Below, piece by piece: positions 55,425 to 64,000 of a DNA stretch of 64,000 nt. Numbering within the stretch: position 1 is the first letter of the stretch; every line of letters starts with the position of its first letter. The position numbers and the translations under genes are program-made. This DNA comes from Methanosarcinaceae archaeon (GTDB lineage: Archaea; Halobacteriota; Methanosarcinia; Methanosarcinales; Methanosarcinaceae): NCBI GenBank assembly GCA_020055655.1, contig JAIPUR010000004.1, positions 62,001 to 126,000 on the forward strand, in the 5' to 3' direction. The notes below the pieces were generated by a model that did not search any database, was not told the DNA's origin, and worked only from the letters and a program-made list of their open reading frames with translations.

Positions 55425-56597
55425 TCATGGGGCGATATCAATAACTGTCACCTGTGTAGTATTCGTAAAGGTCCACCCATTATCAATGGGTGCTGTTCCT
55501 CCGGGAAGTCCTCCTGGATAGACATTGGATGTAGGGTCAAGCATAAGCCATGAACCATATTCGTCTGTTGTATAGTAAACTGGAACTGATCCGTAATAAT
55601 TTCCAATAGCTTCTACTATTTGATCAGTGTTCTCCTCATCTCCAATATACACTGCTGCAAAAGCGTGTGTATCGGTAAGGTATACTCGTGTGGTTCCGCC
55701 GATGGATTCTATCAGTGAAGCAAGCAAAATAGCATAGTCATCACAATCTCCTGCTTCAACTTCTAATGTATCACAAGGAGGTGACCAGACATCTGTTCCC
55801 CTTGGATCACTTATGTATTGTATGTTATTCTTTGTATCATCGAACAGCGAGCATATCTGGTATATGTTATATGCACCTGGGTAGCATTTTGCAGATGTAG
55901 CTGCCATCTTTCTGACTTCGATATCATGTGGGTCTACTTTTTCATTTAATATTTCAAAAGTTCCTTCTGGGTTAGATACAAATTCAGGATCTTGTTTTTC
56001 AGGTTTCTGAATTACATCTGCAGTAAACTCATCAAACAATTGATAATCATAATCATGCCATTTATTGTCAGGTGTTTCTGCAAGTATTGAGAGACCAAGT
56101 TTCAATTTGACTTCTTTAGTATTATCTGGAATATCCACTGATATCAGTCCAAGATCCTTCTCTTCACCCGGAAGGAGTTTGATGCCGGATTGTATCCCAT
56201 ACCATTCATCTGTATTTATGTCAAAGAGGCCGAATTTGTAGATAAAAACTCTCTCTTCACCAAGATTTTTAATCCTGACACCTACAATTCCATTACTATT
56301 CTCATAGAACTGGGTGTAATAATAAGCGCTTGACACTTCAAATCCGGGGGAATAAGTAGACATATCCCATGGTCGCTCTTCATTAGAAAAAGGTTCTTGT
56401 ATTGGTACGGTTGGAAATGTTAACTCTGAAATGTCTATACTGTATGGTTCAGGATTAGTTTTGATTCCTTCTGCAAATGATCCTAATAGTTCTCCAATTA
56501 TATTTTCAGAATTTGAAATACAACCGGATGTCAGGAATAGGCTCAGTATAATAATAAATACTGCCAATCTAACAAACTGTTTTTCCTTGCTTCTCAT
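55425..56597 (-). CDS. lipoprotein with a transglutaminase-like domain
   Basis: A 390-residue protein with a lipoprotein signal (hydrophobic helix then LTSGCIS, Cys near residue 27). The middle is a beta-rich domain. The C-terminal transglutaminase-like domain has a Cys-His-Asp triad: EAGDCDDYAILLASLI, TDTHAFAAVYI and SWLMLDPTSNVYPGG. It is probably a surface-anchored peptidase or peptide-processing enzyme; substrate unknown. It shares its direction with truD and is 26 bp from pth2. Confidence 0.82.
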   Translation of the reverse strand: MRSKEKQFVRLAVFIIILSLFLTSGCISNSENIIGELLGSFAEGIKTNPEPYSIDISELTFPTVPIQEPFSNEERPWDMSTYSPGFEVSSAYYYTQFYENSNGIVGVRIKNLGEERVFIYKFGLFDINTDEWYGIQSGIKLLPGEEKDLGLISVDIPDNTKEVKLKLGLSILAETPDNKWHDYDYQLFDEFTADVIQKPEKQDPEFVSNPEGTFEILNEKVDPHDIEVRKMAATSAKCYPGAYNIYQICSLFDDTKNNIQYISDPRGTDVWSPPCDTLEVEAGDCDDYAILLASLIESIGGTTRVYLTDTHAFAAVYIGDEENTDQIVEAIGNYYGSVPVYYTTDEYGSWLMLDPTSNVYPGGLPGGTAPIDNGWTFTNTTQVTVIDIAP

Positions 56598-56623
56598 AAT
56601 CTTTCCAGAGTAATGTTTTGATA

Positions 56624-56971
56624 TCAGAGAAGTTTCAGGTTACCTGTTATTTTATTAAGCTCTTCTTCTTTTGCAGGTCCGATTCCAAGTACTGTTACTG
56701 TCCCGGGCTTTATCTCAGTAAGTCCAGCATCCTGGATAAGTGCTGTTGGGAGGTCATGCCTTCTTGCCAGTTCCTTCAATTCAAAAAGCTCTCTGGTATT
56801 GGCTACGCGTAAAACCACTTTCTTTTGCCCGCCTTCCTTCCATTTATCCAGAGTATTCCTGTCTGCCCACTCAGAAGCTGATACTGCTGCATGAGCTACC
56901 TGAACTGCAAGTTTTCCTTTGGATAATTTGAGGTCATCTCTAATTACAATGCACTGTTTATAATCACTCAT
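56624..56971 (-). CDS. pth2: Pth2, peptidyl-tRNA hydrolase
   Basis: A 115-residue archaeal/eukaryotic-type peptidyl-tRNA hydrolase. [24 protein letters not shown] includes the conserved KGKxxxQxxHA signature, and [20 protein letters not shown] closes the protein. It frees tRNA from prematurely released peptides. It lies between the transglutaminase lipoprotein and the glutamate ligase. Confidence 0.96.
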   Translation of the reverse strand: MSDYKQCIVIRDDLKLSKGKLAVQVAHAAVSASEWADRNTLDKWKEGGQKKVVLRVANTRELFELKELARRHDLPTALIQDAGLTEIKPGTVTVLGIGPAKEEELNKITGNLKLL

Positions 56972-57010
56972 TGATATATCACCGTTTTTTCGGTATTTAA
57001 ACTTAATACT

Positions 57011-57919
57011 TCAAAACCTTTTCAAAATGGAATTTATGATCTTATCAGTTACATTGATGTTCCATGACCTATGAATGCCTGCACCAGATGGTGTAGCATT
57101 TATTTCAAGAACATAAGTGCCATCTTTTCCTTCTATTAGGTCTACTCCTGCAAAGAGGGTGCCAATAGTTTCTGCAGCTTTTATACATATTTCTTCCTGC
57201 TCCGGGGTGAGTATGCATCTTTGTGCACTACCGCCCTGGCTAAGATTATTCAACCATCCTCCCTTGGTGGCAGTGCGGTATATAGCTCCAACAACTTCTC
57301 CATCAACGATGAATGCTCTGATATCTCTTCCTGGATTTTCAATGAATTTTTGTATAAAAAGCATTCCTCTGGTTCTGATGCTGGAGTCAACTAGTTCGTC
57401 AACACCGGTATTATCATATGTACCATCAGTTTTGATGACCTTTCCATCTTTAACTCGTGATATTCCTACTCCTTTGTATCCAAATACAGGTTTGATTATA
57501 GAATCTTGAAAATCTTTTAGAATTTTTATCGCAGTATTTCTATCCTGAGTTACCTTAGTTTTGGGAATGGGAATATCTGCTTTTGAAAAAAGATAACTTG
57601 AATAGTACTTGTTTGCAGCATTCTGTATTGCTTCAGGTGAGTTTACTACATTTGTTCCTGAATTTTCAAGTTGTCTGAGTAGGTCAAAGCGAAAGGTTGT
57701 TGATTCATTTGCTCCGGCTCCCATATCACGAACAATAAACGCATCAAGTTCTGTTAGTTCTGTTTGCATGACTTTATATCTTTTATCTATGCCAATATCT
57801 GCCTCTGCATTCCTAAGGTCAATGATGACAGGTGCTATTCCCTTTTCCCTGGCACTTTGTATAAATGCTTTTGCGGTCCAGTCTTCTATATCAGTTACTG
57901 CAATTCCCAATTTGATCAT
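57011..57919 (-). CDS. RimK/MptN-family ATP-grasp alpha-L-glutamate ligase
   Basis: A 302-residue ATP-grasp enzyme with DSIIKPVFGYKGVGISRV (ATP lysine loop), MLFIQKFIENPGRDIRAFIV and GVDLIEGKDGTYVLEINATP (Glu-x-Asn metal ligands). In Methanosarcina the best-known relative, MptN, adds glutamate to tetrahydromethanopterin to make tetrahydrosarcinapterin; this gene is a good candidate. A CofF-type F420 gamma/alpha-glutamate ligase is the alternative. The gene stands alone at the edge of a divergent promoter region. Confidence 0.8.
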   Translation of the reverse strand: MIKLGIAVTDIEDWTAKAFIQSAREKGIAPVIIDLRNAEADIGIDKRYKVMQTELTELDAFIVRDMGAGANESTTFRFDLLRQLENSGTNVVNSPEAIQNAANKYYSSYLFSKADIPIPKTKVTQDRNTAIKILKDFQDSIIKPVFGYKGVGISRVKDGKVIKTDGTYDNTGVDELVDSSIRTRGMLFIQKFIENPGRDIRAFIVDGEVVGAIYRTATKGGWLNNLSQGGSAQRCILTPEQEEICIKAAETIGTLFAGVDLIEGKDGTYVLEINATPSGAGIHRSWNINVTDKIINSILKRF

Positions 57920-58113
57920 AAGGCATTTCCTATCTTTTTACGCGTTGTTGGAACCTCAAGGTTACAATGGCTGAAGAATTTTTCTTTACTTTCGCGCTAT
58001 TATGTAGCATGTTTATTATTTATATACTTTCAAAATGTACATACTTTTACTATACTATATTTTTTGACTATAAGATGAACAGTAATTGAATAATTCATTG
58101 ATTATAAGGTACC

Positions 58114-59757
58114 ATGACTGATATCAAAAAAGGAACCATACTTGTTGTTGACGATGAGATAATAAACATCACTCTACTTGAAGCCTACTTGGAAAGTGAT
58201 TATAATGTAGTATCAGCAACTGGGGGAATTGAAGCTCTCATTCGCGTAGAGGAATGTAATCCTGACGTCATACTACTTGATGTGATGATGTCTGATATGA
58301 CTGGTTATGAGGTATGTGAACAATTGAAGGGCTCCGAGGAAACAAAATACATACCAATTATCATGGTGACCTCTCTTTCTAATATCGAGGACCGCATTAA
58401 AGGAATTGAAGTAGGTGCAGATGATTTTCTGACAAAACCACTTGAAAGGTTCGAGATCAATACAAGAGTAAAATCTCTTTTTCGCATTAAAAAATTGCAT
58501 GATGACCTGGTCAAGGAAATGGTTCAGGCAAAACTCTATTTAGATCTAGCTGCAGTATTCCTTCTTGTGCTTGATGAGAATGATGATATTTCTCTAATAA
58601 GTAAGAAAGGAATAGAAATATTAGGTTATAATAGTGAAGAAGATGTGATTGGAGTTAATTGGTTTGCAAATCATGTCCCAGAATCTTCAAGATCACATAT
58701 TATCAAATTGTTCGGGGATTTTGCACAAGGCAATGTTACTTTTGATTCTTGTGCGGAATCTGCTGTTGTAACTCAGTCCGGTGAGGAAAAAATAATAAGC
58801 TGGAACAATTTTGTTCTTCTGGATGATGACCCTGCATCAAGGAAATTATTGATATCAGGCGTGGATATCACTGAAAGGAAAGAAGCAGAGGAAAAGATAA
58901 AAAAAGCCAATGGATACCTCGACAACCTTATCAAAGCTTCTCCAATTGCTATGTTGTCCCTGGATCATAATTACAACATTGTAACTGCTAATAATAATGC
59001 ATCTGAGTTACTTGGTTTTGATGCAAGTGAACTGGTTGCAAAGCCAATTTCTTCACTAATGGATAATACTCCTCTTCCTGATTTTGCTGATAGGGAAGAT
59101 TTTAAAATGAATTTCATAACATTTGGAGAAGTTAATACTCCAATGAATGTTTCAACTTCTGTGATAGAAAACTATGATGGCGGAACTGGTTTAATATTGG
59201 TCATGCAAAACATGTCAAAGTTACAGGGTCTTTTTGTCAATCCTTTAACGGAAGATGTTGGCGATATTCATAGTGTAAATGATGCTGAGATAGATCCTGG
59301 TTTTGTGTATCTGTGTGATGATTCTGATTCACTTGATGCTTATACTATTTTTGCAGATCTTACGAAACAGGGAAATCCAGGCCTTTGTATGACCAGGAAC
59401 AACCCTAAAAATATCCGTACTCAGTATGGCTTGCCTAAAACTCCTTTTATCTGGTTAACGAAGAACAAAGCTAGTGATCAACAGACTATAGATTCTACTG
59501 AACTGTTCAAGATCCATCCGACAATCTCGGATTTTGTGAAGAAGGTCGATAATGGTATTGTATTATTGGATGGTCTGGAATATCTTCTTTTAGAAAATGA
59601 TTTTATTTCTATTCTCAAATCGATAGAACAGATAAATGATACTGTAATGGGTTCGAATTCAAGGCTGATATTGCAGCTTGATCCTGCTACACTTGAGCAA
59701 AAAGAATTTCATCTCTTAAAAAGATGGATGAAGTATCTGCATGCAAACAATACCTGA
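58114..59757 (+). CDS. response regulator with PAS domains and a DUF835 domain
   Basis: A 547-residue protein: receiver (1-125, VVDDE, phosphoacceptor Asp56 in VILLDVMMSD, KPL near 110), PAS (about 145-260), PAS (about 270-375) and C-terminal DUF835 (about 395-545, VYLCDDSDSLDAYTIFADL to LILQLDPATLEQKEFHLLKR). It has no DNA-binding or histidine-kinase domain, so output likely goes through the DUF835 part. It is followed by the RAD55-like ATPase and a membrane protein gene in the same direction, which suggests a signalling unit (inference). Confidence 0.9.
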   Translation: MTDIKKGTILVVDDEIINITLLEAYLESDYNVVSATGGIEALIRVEECNPDVILLDVMMSDMTGYEVCEQLKGSEETKYIPIIMVTSLSNIEDRIKGIEVGADDFLTKPLERFEINTRVKSLFRIKKLHDDLVKEMVQAKLYLDLAAVFLLVLDENDDISLISKKGIEILGYNSEEDVIGVNWFANHVPESSRSHIIKLFGDFAQGNVTFDSCAESAVVTQSGEEKIISWNNFVLLDDDPASRKLLISGVDITERKEAEEKIKKANGYLDNLIKASPIAMLSLDHNYNIVTANNNASELLGFDASELVAKPISSLMDNTPLPDFADREDFKMNFITFGEVNTPMNVSTSVIENYDGGTGLILVMQNMSKLQGLFVNPLTEDVGDIHSVNDAEIDPGFVYLCDDSDSLDAYTIFADLTKQGNPGLCMTRNNPKNIRTQYGLPKTPFIWLTKNKASDQQTIDSTELFKIHPTISDFVKKVDNGIVLLDGLEYLLLENDFISILKSIEQINDTVMGSNSRLILQLDPATLEQKEFHLLKRWMKYLHANNT

Positions 59758-59902
59758 TATCTTCATTTCTGGCTTATTTCATATCATTTAGCCTGTCCTT
59801 AATCTCATTCATAATAGCAGAGTACAAAAAGGCTTTTATTACAAAATAGTACTAAATATAATGTGTTAATATTGTTGCATAGTTTGTTTGGTAGATGGAA
59901 AT

Positions 59903-60601
59903 ATGAAATTCAAAGATACCATTGATGGTTTGGAAGATGTATTTGAAACAGATATTCCACAATCGAGTGTTATTCTTATAACCGGGGTAGCAGGTACTCT
60001 CAAATCCGGATTTACTTTCCAGATGCTTTCTAATTATCTTGAAGGTGCAGCTGAATATGGTTTATATGTCACACTTGAACAAAGCAAGGAAAACCATTTA
60101 AAAAATATGGAAAGCATGGGCTTGTCCCTTTCAAAAAAGCTGCATATTTCTGACTTTAGTGATTATCGACTGACCTATGATGATATTTCTCACGACCTTC
60201 TCACGACTCTGGAGCAAAATATAATTGATTTTAGCCAAGAGGCAGGCAATAAATGTACATGTGTTGCAATAGATTCACTTGGTGCCCTTTATTCTTTACT
60301 TGATGTGGATAGAAAGAATCTGAGAAAAGGACTTTACCGGATGCTTGAGAACTTCAGGCGTGAAGGGCTTACTACATTTCTAATACTTGAAGAGGATGGC
60401 TCTTCTGATATTAATGAGTCTACAACTTCAATGGAAGGCTACCTTGTTGATGGTATCATTGAGCTTGGTCTGCACTTTAAAGGTAATGTTGCCAACCGAT
60501 ACATGCGTGTAAGAAAAATGCGTGCATCATCACACAGTATGGAGCCCTGGATCATAACAGTTTCTGATGTTGGTCTAAAAGTCTATAAGGGAAATTTCTG
60601 A
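59903..60601 (+). CDS. RAD55/KaiC-like ATPase
   Basis: A protein of about 232 residues with a RecA-like fold. Walker A reads ITGVAGTLKSGFTF (G-x4-KS), and Walker B reads CVAIDSLGALYSLL. The segment LYVTLEQSKENHLKNM follows the KaiC/RAD55 pattern. Related archaeal proteins bind signalling partners; here the upstream DUF835-type response regulator is the natural candidate. ATG 59903 is preceded by GGTAGATGG; a TTG at 59888 is in frame but poorer. Confidence 0.82.
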   Translation: MKFKDTIDGLEDVFETDIPQSSVILITGVAGTLKSGFTFQMLSNYLEGAAEYGLYVTLEQSKENHLKNMESMGLSLSKKLHISDFSDYRLTYDDISHDLLTTLEQNIIDFSQEAGNKCTCVAIDSLGALYSLLDVDRKNLRKGLYRMLENFRREGLTTFLILEEDGSSDINESTTSMEGYLVDGIIELGLHFKGNVANRYMRVRKMRASSHSMEPWIITVSDVGLKVYKGNF

Positions 60602-60619
60602 ACATTTATGTGAATAACT

Positions 60620-61042
60620 ATGTCCATAATAGAAACATCAAATATTCTAAGTCTTTTTGTTCAATTTATCGTAATTACACTTGTAATTGTTGCGGCTTTA
60701 CAGGTGTCTCGTGGAAAAACTGCTCTTCATTGTAAACTAATGAGCATTGCATTGATCATGCAGGTAGTTTCAATTTTAATATTCATGTCGCCTGTAATGT
60801 CTGACTTTTTGCAATATGGATTTGGTAGCCGTGCATTGATCACCCAGATATGGTTGCATCATCTGGGTGGAATTGCAGTTGTCCTGCTGGTTCTTTATAT
60901 CAATCTGTCCATGAAGGGCAAAATGAAGTTTTTGGGTAATAATTTTCGCTTAATGAAGATCACTTTCTGGCTGTGGCTCATACTATTTGCAGGTGGTATG
61001 CTCCTTTATTTGGCACTATGGCATGGAATATCCTTTTTCTGA
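60620..61042 (+). CDS. four-helix membrane protein, unknown function
   Basis: A 140-residue protein with four membrane helices, about residues 8-30, 40-62, 72-95 and 110-135. The third helix begins with a His pair (IWLHHLGGIAVV) and a further His lies at the C-terminus (LALWHGISFF), so heme or metal binding is conceivable, but no family was recognised. It starts 18 bp after the RAD55-like gene, so it likely belongs to that unit, and ends three bases before the opposing PaaK-like gene. Confidence 0.75.
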   Translation: MSIIETSNILSLFVQFIVITLVIVAALQVSRGKTALHCKLMSIALIMQVVSILIFMSPVMSDFLQYGFGSRALITQIWLHHLGGIAVVLLVLYINLSMKGKMKFLGNNFRLMKITFWLWLILFAGGMLLYLALWHGISFF

Positions 61043-61045
61043 GGA

Positions 61046-62419
61046 TTATCGCCTGTCTACAATGCGTTTTGGCCTTCCTTTAATATGGTAAAATTCCAGT
61101 TCTTTCGGACCGACATAATTAAAAATTATCTCAAGGCTGTCATTCAAATAGGCACTTTCCAGAGAGCTCTTGAATTTAAAAAACGAGTTCAGGAAATTTC
61201 CTTCAATTAATTTACTGTCGTATCGATTTGGATCAACACATTCCATGCTTATTCTTAAAGTGCTGGTGCCCTCATCGTCCCCTCCGTAAATGAATGCCTC
61301 GTATTCTCCAGTGAGATATTCCATATTTTCCCTCTGGAAAACTCCCTTTTCAATATCAACACGGTTAAAAGGATTCCCTGCAATCCAAAATGTCTCTGCT
61401 TCCCTTTGCGGATTCATGATCTTCATATGCGTTCTGCCACATGCACATTTATCCCTTGAGACTACAACTGTGGTATCTTCTGTGTCATAGTTTAGAAGGA
61501 GGTTTCCACATTTTTCTCCAACTGGCAGAAGCGTTGTAAGCACTATCCTTCCACATTCTCCATCATCAACAAATCTCTCCATATGTGGGTCATATACATC
61601 AAGATGCACAAAGTCTTCAGGCACATGCAAACCACTCAGGTCTGTGCACTCTCCACACATTGTTCCTTCAGTGCTTCCATAATTATTGAATACATCGCAT
61701 CCCCACAACTCAGAAACGTATTCGCGAGTCTCTTCTGCAAAGCTCTCTCCTCCGATAACAAGCCTTTGAATACTTGATTCTGTAGGCTCCATGCCTTCGG
61801 CTTTCATCCTGTTTGCTAATCGAATTAATTTGAAAGTACTTGCTACAATTGATGTTGGCTTATATGAATCCATTATTCTGGTGGGGAACGTGCATTTTCC
61901 TTCCGGGATGATTGCCATGCCAATATTTCTGGCAGCAAGGGTCATTGTATTTGCACCAACATTCATTCCATATGATGCACATACAATAGTTCTATCACCT
62001 TCTCCAAATCCCTGAGATACAAAGCTTCTGGAATATTTTTCAGCATATCTTTCCCAATCTTTCCATGTCAGGAAGAATGATTTTGGCGTACCACTCGTAC
62101 CACTGGTCTCATGGATGGTGAATACATCTTTCCATTCTGCGGTTTTGAAGCCAAATTGATCAGTCACAGGTGGCTGGTTTTCTCGAATGGTTTTGCCGGA
62201 TATGATGGGTAAGTGGAGAAGGTCTTCATGCGATTGGATCTCAGCCGGATCAATATTCTTCTCTTTGAACCATTTTTTGTAAAAAAGTGAGTTTTCTGCA
62301 GCATATTTGACAGTATATCTAATTCTTTCATCTATTAAGGCATCAAGTTCACTTCTATCCATACACTCTATTTCTTTATTGAAATAACTCAAAATTTCCC
62401 ACTCCTTATGATTTGTCAT
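61046..62419 (-). CDS. PaaK / coenzyme F390 synthetase family adenylate-forming enzyme
   Basis: A 457-residue adenylate-forming enzyme. The P-loop-like HETSGTSGTPKSFFLT lies near residue 105 and VFNNYGSTEGTMCGEC near 240. A cysteine set (CGECTD, CGNLLL, CACGRTH) may bind zinc as in PaaK. Methanogen homologues are annotated as phenylacetate-CoA ligase or coenzyme F390 synthetase, which adenylylates oxidised F420 as a stress signal; this is not proved here. It overlaps the upstream YyaL-type gene by one base. Confidence 0.82.
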   Translation of the reverse strand: MTNHKEWEILSYFNKEIECMDRSELDALIDERIRYTVKYAAENSLFYKKWFKEKNIDPAEIQSHEDLLHLPIISGKTIRENQPPVTDQFGFKTAEWKDVFTIHETSGTSGTPKSFFLTWKDWERYAEKYSRSFVSQGFGEGDRTIVCASYGMNVGANTMTLAARNIGMAIIPEGKCTFPTRIMDSYKPTSIVASTFKLIRLANRMKAEGMEPTESSIQRLVIGGESFAEETREYVSELWGCDVFNNYGSTEGTMCGECTDLSGLHVPEDFVHLDVYDPHMERFVDDGECGRIVLTTLLPVGEKCGNLLLNYDTEDTTVVVSRDKCACGRTHMKIMNPQREAETFWIAGNPFNRVDIEKGVFQRENMEYLTGEYEAFIYGGDDEGTSTLRISMECVDPNRYDSKLIEGNFLNSFFKFKSSLESAYLNDSLEIIFNYVGPKELEFYHIKGRPKRIVDRR

Positions 62420-64000
62420 TAAAGTTTTTCAAGTTGCACATGTATTTTTTCTTTATCATTTAGAGGAAGATCGCAATTATAATTCTGGCAGATATGTACA
62501 GTAGTTTTTCCATCTTTCATTTCCATGTCAGAAAAACCATCTGAAAATAGATCTGTATTTTCTTCTTCTACTGATTTGAAAATAACAACTTTATTTGGGA
62601 TGTAATGCTCGTTGATGCAGGAGATTATATCTTCTTTATCTTGTTGATCTCTCTTCCCTACAATAACTATTTCAGTTGATGGGCCAGTAGCAAAATCTAG
62701 TGCTGACATTAGCTGGGTGTATCCGATCCCCATTCCTGAGATCTCTCTGGAAAAACTGTTCATGGTCTTTCGCGCCATTTCTTCGAGCTTTGGATCAGAT
62801 GTGATCCTTCCAAGCTGCAGCAAATTCAATGCAGCGACTGAATTTCCAGATGGTGTGGCTCCGTCATAAACCTCTTTATTGCGGAAAATAAGTTTTTCAG
62901 AATCATCACGGGTATGGAAAAATCCATTGTTTTCTATGTCCCAGAAATGCTTAACAAGCTCATGATTAAGCTCCAGGGCAGTTTTGAGGTATTTATTGTC
63001 AAAATCTGTCTGGTAAAGTTCTATCAGTCCCCATATCAAAAACACATAATCTTCCAGAAAAGCCTTGAATGAGACTTCCTCTTCACGGAATCTATGATAA
63101 AGTATCCCGTCATCTTTTATCATTGTGGATACTATAAAATCAGCAGTTTCGCTTGCAACTTCTCTATAATAATCATTGTTGAAAGCTCTGGAAGCCTTAC
63201 TGAGTGCTGCTATCATAAGTCCGTTCCAGTCAGTCATTATTTTATCATCCTTTAATGGATGAATGCGCTTGTTACGAACTGCGAACAACTTCTCTCTGAT
63301 TCTTTCCAGTTCTTCTTTCAATGAAGGGGTATCTTTTCCATATTTTATTGCAAATTCTTCAATTGATAATTTTAGGTGCAATATATTAGTCCCAGTTATT
63401 CTCTGACTGCCCTCATCAAAAAAGTTACCTTCTGCTTTAGTATTGAATATATTTTTGATAAGCCTGAATTCATTTTGATCAAGTATTTGCGACAATTCGC
63501 TTTCTGTCCACGTATAGAATTTACCCTCCTCTCCCTCACTATCTGCATCTTCGGCTGAAAAGAACCCACCATTATCTGCTCGCATATCTCTTATTGCATA
63601 GGTAAATATTTCCTCTGCAATCTTTTTATATTCGGGTTTCTTTGTTGCATGATATGCTTCAGTATATGCGATAGCAAGTAATGCCTGATCATAGAGCATC
63701 TTTTCAAAATGAGGTGCCAACCAGTATTGATCAGTGGAATATCGATGGAATCCATGCCCTACATGATCGTAGATGCCACCTTTGCGCATAGCCTGGAGTG
63801 TTCTTTCCACCATTTCCAGTGCTTGCGGGTCTTTGTTTCTTTTCCAATATCGTAAAAGGAATGTAAGATAATGTGGGGTAGGAAATTTTGGTGCATTTCC
63901 AAATCCTGCATTATTACTGTCAAAATTCTCTTTTAGTTGCTGATATGTTCTCTCCAGTAGATCAATATCTAATTCGTCTTTTGCATTTTCATGCTTTTGA
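62419..64000 (-). CDS. YyaL/SSP411-type protein (thioredoxin-like, six-hairpin), partial
   Basis: The C-terminal 527 codons of a larger gene whose start lies beyond the right edge of the window; the frame stays open to 64000. Recognisable are NAGFGNAPKFPTPHYLTFL, GGIYDHVGHGFHRYSTDQYW and HFEKMLYDQALLAIAY, typical of the DUF255/YyaL family (thioredoxin-like N-terminus, here missing, plus an (alpha/alpha)6 barrel). The family role is unclear. The methionine at 63813 is internal, not the start. It overlaps the PaaK-like gene. Confidence 0.92.
   Translation of the reverse strand, partial: QKHENAKDELDIDLLERTYQQLKENFDSNNAGFGNAPKFPTPHYLTFLLRYWKRNKDPQALEMVERTLQAMRKGGIYDHVGHGFHRYSTDQYWLAPHFEKMLYDQALLAIAYTEAYHATKKPEYKKIAEEIFTYAIRDMRADNGGFFSAEDADSEGEEGKFYTWTESELSQILDQNEFRLIKNIFNTKAEGNFFDEGSQRITGTNILHLKLSIEEFAIKYGKDTPSLKEELERIREKLFAVRNKRIHPLKDDKIMTDWNGLMIAALSKASRAFNNDYYREVASETADFIVSTMIKDDGILYHRFREEEVSFKAFLEDYVFLIWGLIELYQTDFDNKYLKTALELNHELVKHFWDIENNGFFHTRDDSEKLIFRNKEVYDGATPSGNSVAALNLLQLGRITSDPKLEEMARKTMNSFSREISGMGIGYTQLMSALDFATGPSTEIVIVGKRDQQDKEDIISCINEHYIPNKVVIFKSVEEENTDLFSDGFSDMEMKDGKTTVHICQNYNCDLPLNDKEKIHVQLEKL

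Noticed and set aside
1-64000. tRNA, rRNA, insertion sequences or prophage
   Set aside because: Intergenic regions were read for clover-leaf patterns, long terminal inverted repeats and transposase motifs; none was convincing.

Overview
The window is chromosomal DNA from a methanogenic archaeon of the Methanosarcinaceae, probably a methylotrophic Methanococcoides- or Methanolobus-like organism. The evidence is a complete F420H2 dehydrogenase (fpo) operon, genes for methanofuran, coenzyme F420 and probably tetrahydrosarcinapterin synthesis, archaeal lipid genes, archaeal EF-1beta, Pth2 and TruD, AT-rich promoters with TATA boxes, and GAGGTGATC-type ribosome binding sites. The genus cannot be fixed from this sequence alone. 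No rRNA, tRNA, CRISPR array or insertion sequence was seen.

Layout. 0.1-6.3 kb: a DUF1638 protein, an orphan soluble PAS/GAF histidine kinase, a zinc-ribbon/EF-1beta pair, and the methanofuran operon mfnD-mfnF-mfnE. 6.4-13.7 kb: a small membrane protein, the bacterial-type chaperone genes grpE-dnaK-dnaJ, and the K+ uptake pair trkA-trkH. 13.8-20.7 kb, all on the minus strand: geranylgeranyl reductase with its ferredoxin, the F420 genes cofC-cofH-cofH-cofG, and a phytoene-desaturase-like flavoprotein with a second ferredoxin. 20.9-21.7 kb: an Lrp/AsnC regulator and a decayed zinc-ribbon gene. 22.2-32.4 kb: fpoABCDHIJJKLMNO, closed by a hairpin/poly-T terminator. The F420 genes make the cofactor whose reduced form Fpo oxidises, so 15-32 kb is one functional neighbourhood.

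32.7-39.6 kb is a more accessory stretch. It holds a P-type proton ATPase, a beta-helix surface protein, a GntP-type permease, two tandem paralogues of unknown function, and a small hypothetical protein.

39.6-50.2 kb is a compact chemotaxis operon read leftwards: cheY, cheB, cheA, cheC, an FtsA-like actin ATPase with a repeat tail, cheR, cheC, a half-length cheC with a frameshift, cheD, a membrane-bound cysteine-rich DUF835-like protein, and cheC. It has no cheW, receptor or archaellum gene within the window. The FtsA-like gene embedded in this operon is the most unusual thing here.

50.4-64 kb is mixed. It has a nucleoside-recognition (Gate) membrane protein, Trm112-like and DUF7524-like proteins, CTP synthase, TruD, a transglutaminase lipoprotein, Pth2, and a RimK/MptN-type glutamate ligase. 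Then come a response regulator-PAS-DUF835 protein followed by a RAD55/KaiC-like ATPase and a membrane protein, a PaaK/F390-synthetase-type adenylating enzyme, and a YyaL-type protein cut by the window end.

All family assignments come from reading motifs and remembered family features. No database search or alignment was run.
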